The notes beneath the pieces were generated by a model. That model was not told the origin of the DNA, searched no databases, and worked only from the letters and a program-made list of their open reading frames with translations. From positions 1 through 60,686 of the forward strand of contig SVJK01000005.1 in the NCBI GenBank assembly GCA_015069015.1: a DNA stretch of 60,686 nt, in the 5' to 3' direction. The position numbers were made by a program, and so were the translations under genes. Below, piece after piece: positions 60,501-60,686 of the stretch (positions are counted from its first letter, which is position 1; each line of letters starts with the position of its first letter). Source of the stretch: Oscillospiraceae bacterium (GTDB lineage Bacteria > Bacillota > Clostridia > UMGS1810).

Positions 60501-60686
60501 TACCTATTTTCTCAAAATACAAGCATTTTTGCATGCCAATAAGGGATAGTTGCTTTGGCAAAAAATTTGTAACCCAAAATGCTACCCCTGTATTCCACCT
60601 AATATTGAGTGTATCCACCGTATCATTTTAATTATCTTTTAAGTAATTTCGGGTTAATAATAACCTGATTTTTTTCTACCTGTTTG

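Noticed and set aside
60391-60618. 75-codon minus-strand frame at the right edge
   Set aside because: It is mostly translation of the 20-bp tandem repeats and has no ribosome site.

Overview
The window looks like the chromosome of a low-GC anaerobic Firmicute of the class Clostridia. Supporting signs are strong Shine-Dalgarno sites, TTGACA-17-TATAAT promoters, many TTG/GTG starts, SLH domains, an ECF transporter, an LtaS-like enzyme, a rubredoxin and the TIGR03960/DUF2344 gene pair. The species cannot be named from the sequence.

Layout. (1) 1-6.3 kb is accessory DNA: four copies of a short coding-like attachment sequence, a broken XRE gene, an RHH regulator, a SLOG protein, a frameshifted tyrosine integrase, a three-gene toxin-antitoxin-SecB chaperone (TAC) module and two small cargo genes. 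(2) 6.4-13.6 kb is a leftward operon behind a cobalamin riboswitch. It encodes an SLH-anchored, transcobalamin-like exoprotein, a DUF4430 protein, EcfT, and a single polypeptide joining two ECF ATPases to an S component. (3) 13.7-20.0 kb holds envelope genes, including a membrane protein ending in seven Cys-Gly-Gly units, a radical SAM/SPASM enzyme and an LtaS-like transferase. (4) 20.0-36.6 kb is rich in zinc-ribbon membrane proteins, lipoproteins and exported hydrolase-like proteins. It also carries a rubredoxin, five tRNAs followed by tRNA-Lys-derived repeats, a HepT/MntA pair, an XRE regulator and a cation/proton antiporter. (5) 36.6-41.6 kb has an O-antigen-ligase-like protein overlapping a 1200-residue exported repeat protein. 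(6) 41.7-49.2 kb is a leftward block: TIM-barrel isomerase, FtsW-like SEDS protein, FHA protein, UvrA and UvrB. (7) 49.5-60 kb has a GH20-like gene divergent from an AraC regulator and a DUF4434 gene, then CDF transporter, HAD phosphatase, a deacetylase pseudogene broken by a small TA-flanked transposon, TIGR03960 and DUF2344, and a GH109-like oxidoreductase.

Non-coding structure is unusually rich. A dispersed element (four copies at 20.4, 26.8, 36.3 and 60.1 kb) has imperfect terminal inverted repeats, and its core stem keeps pairing through compensatory changes. A second element occurs at 14.1 and 20.1 kb. The strongest systems for follow-up are the TAC module, the riboswitch-controlled transcobalamin-like operon, the Cys-Gly-Gly/radical SAM/LtaS cluster and the covarying repeat.

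All assignments were made by reading the sequence and recalling family motifs; no database search was possible.
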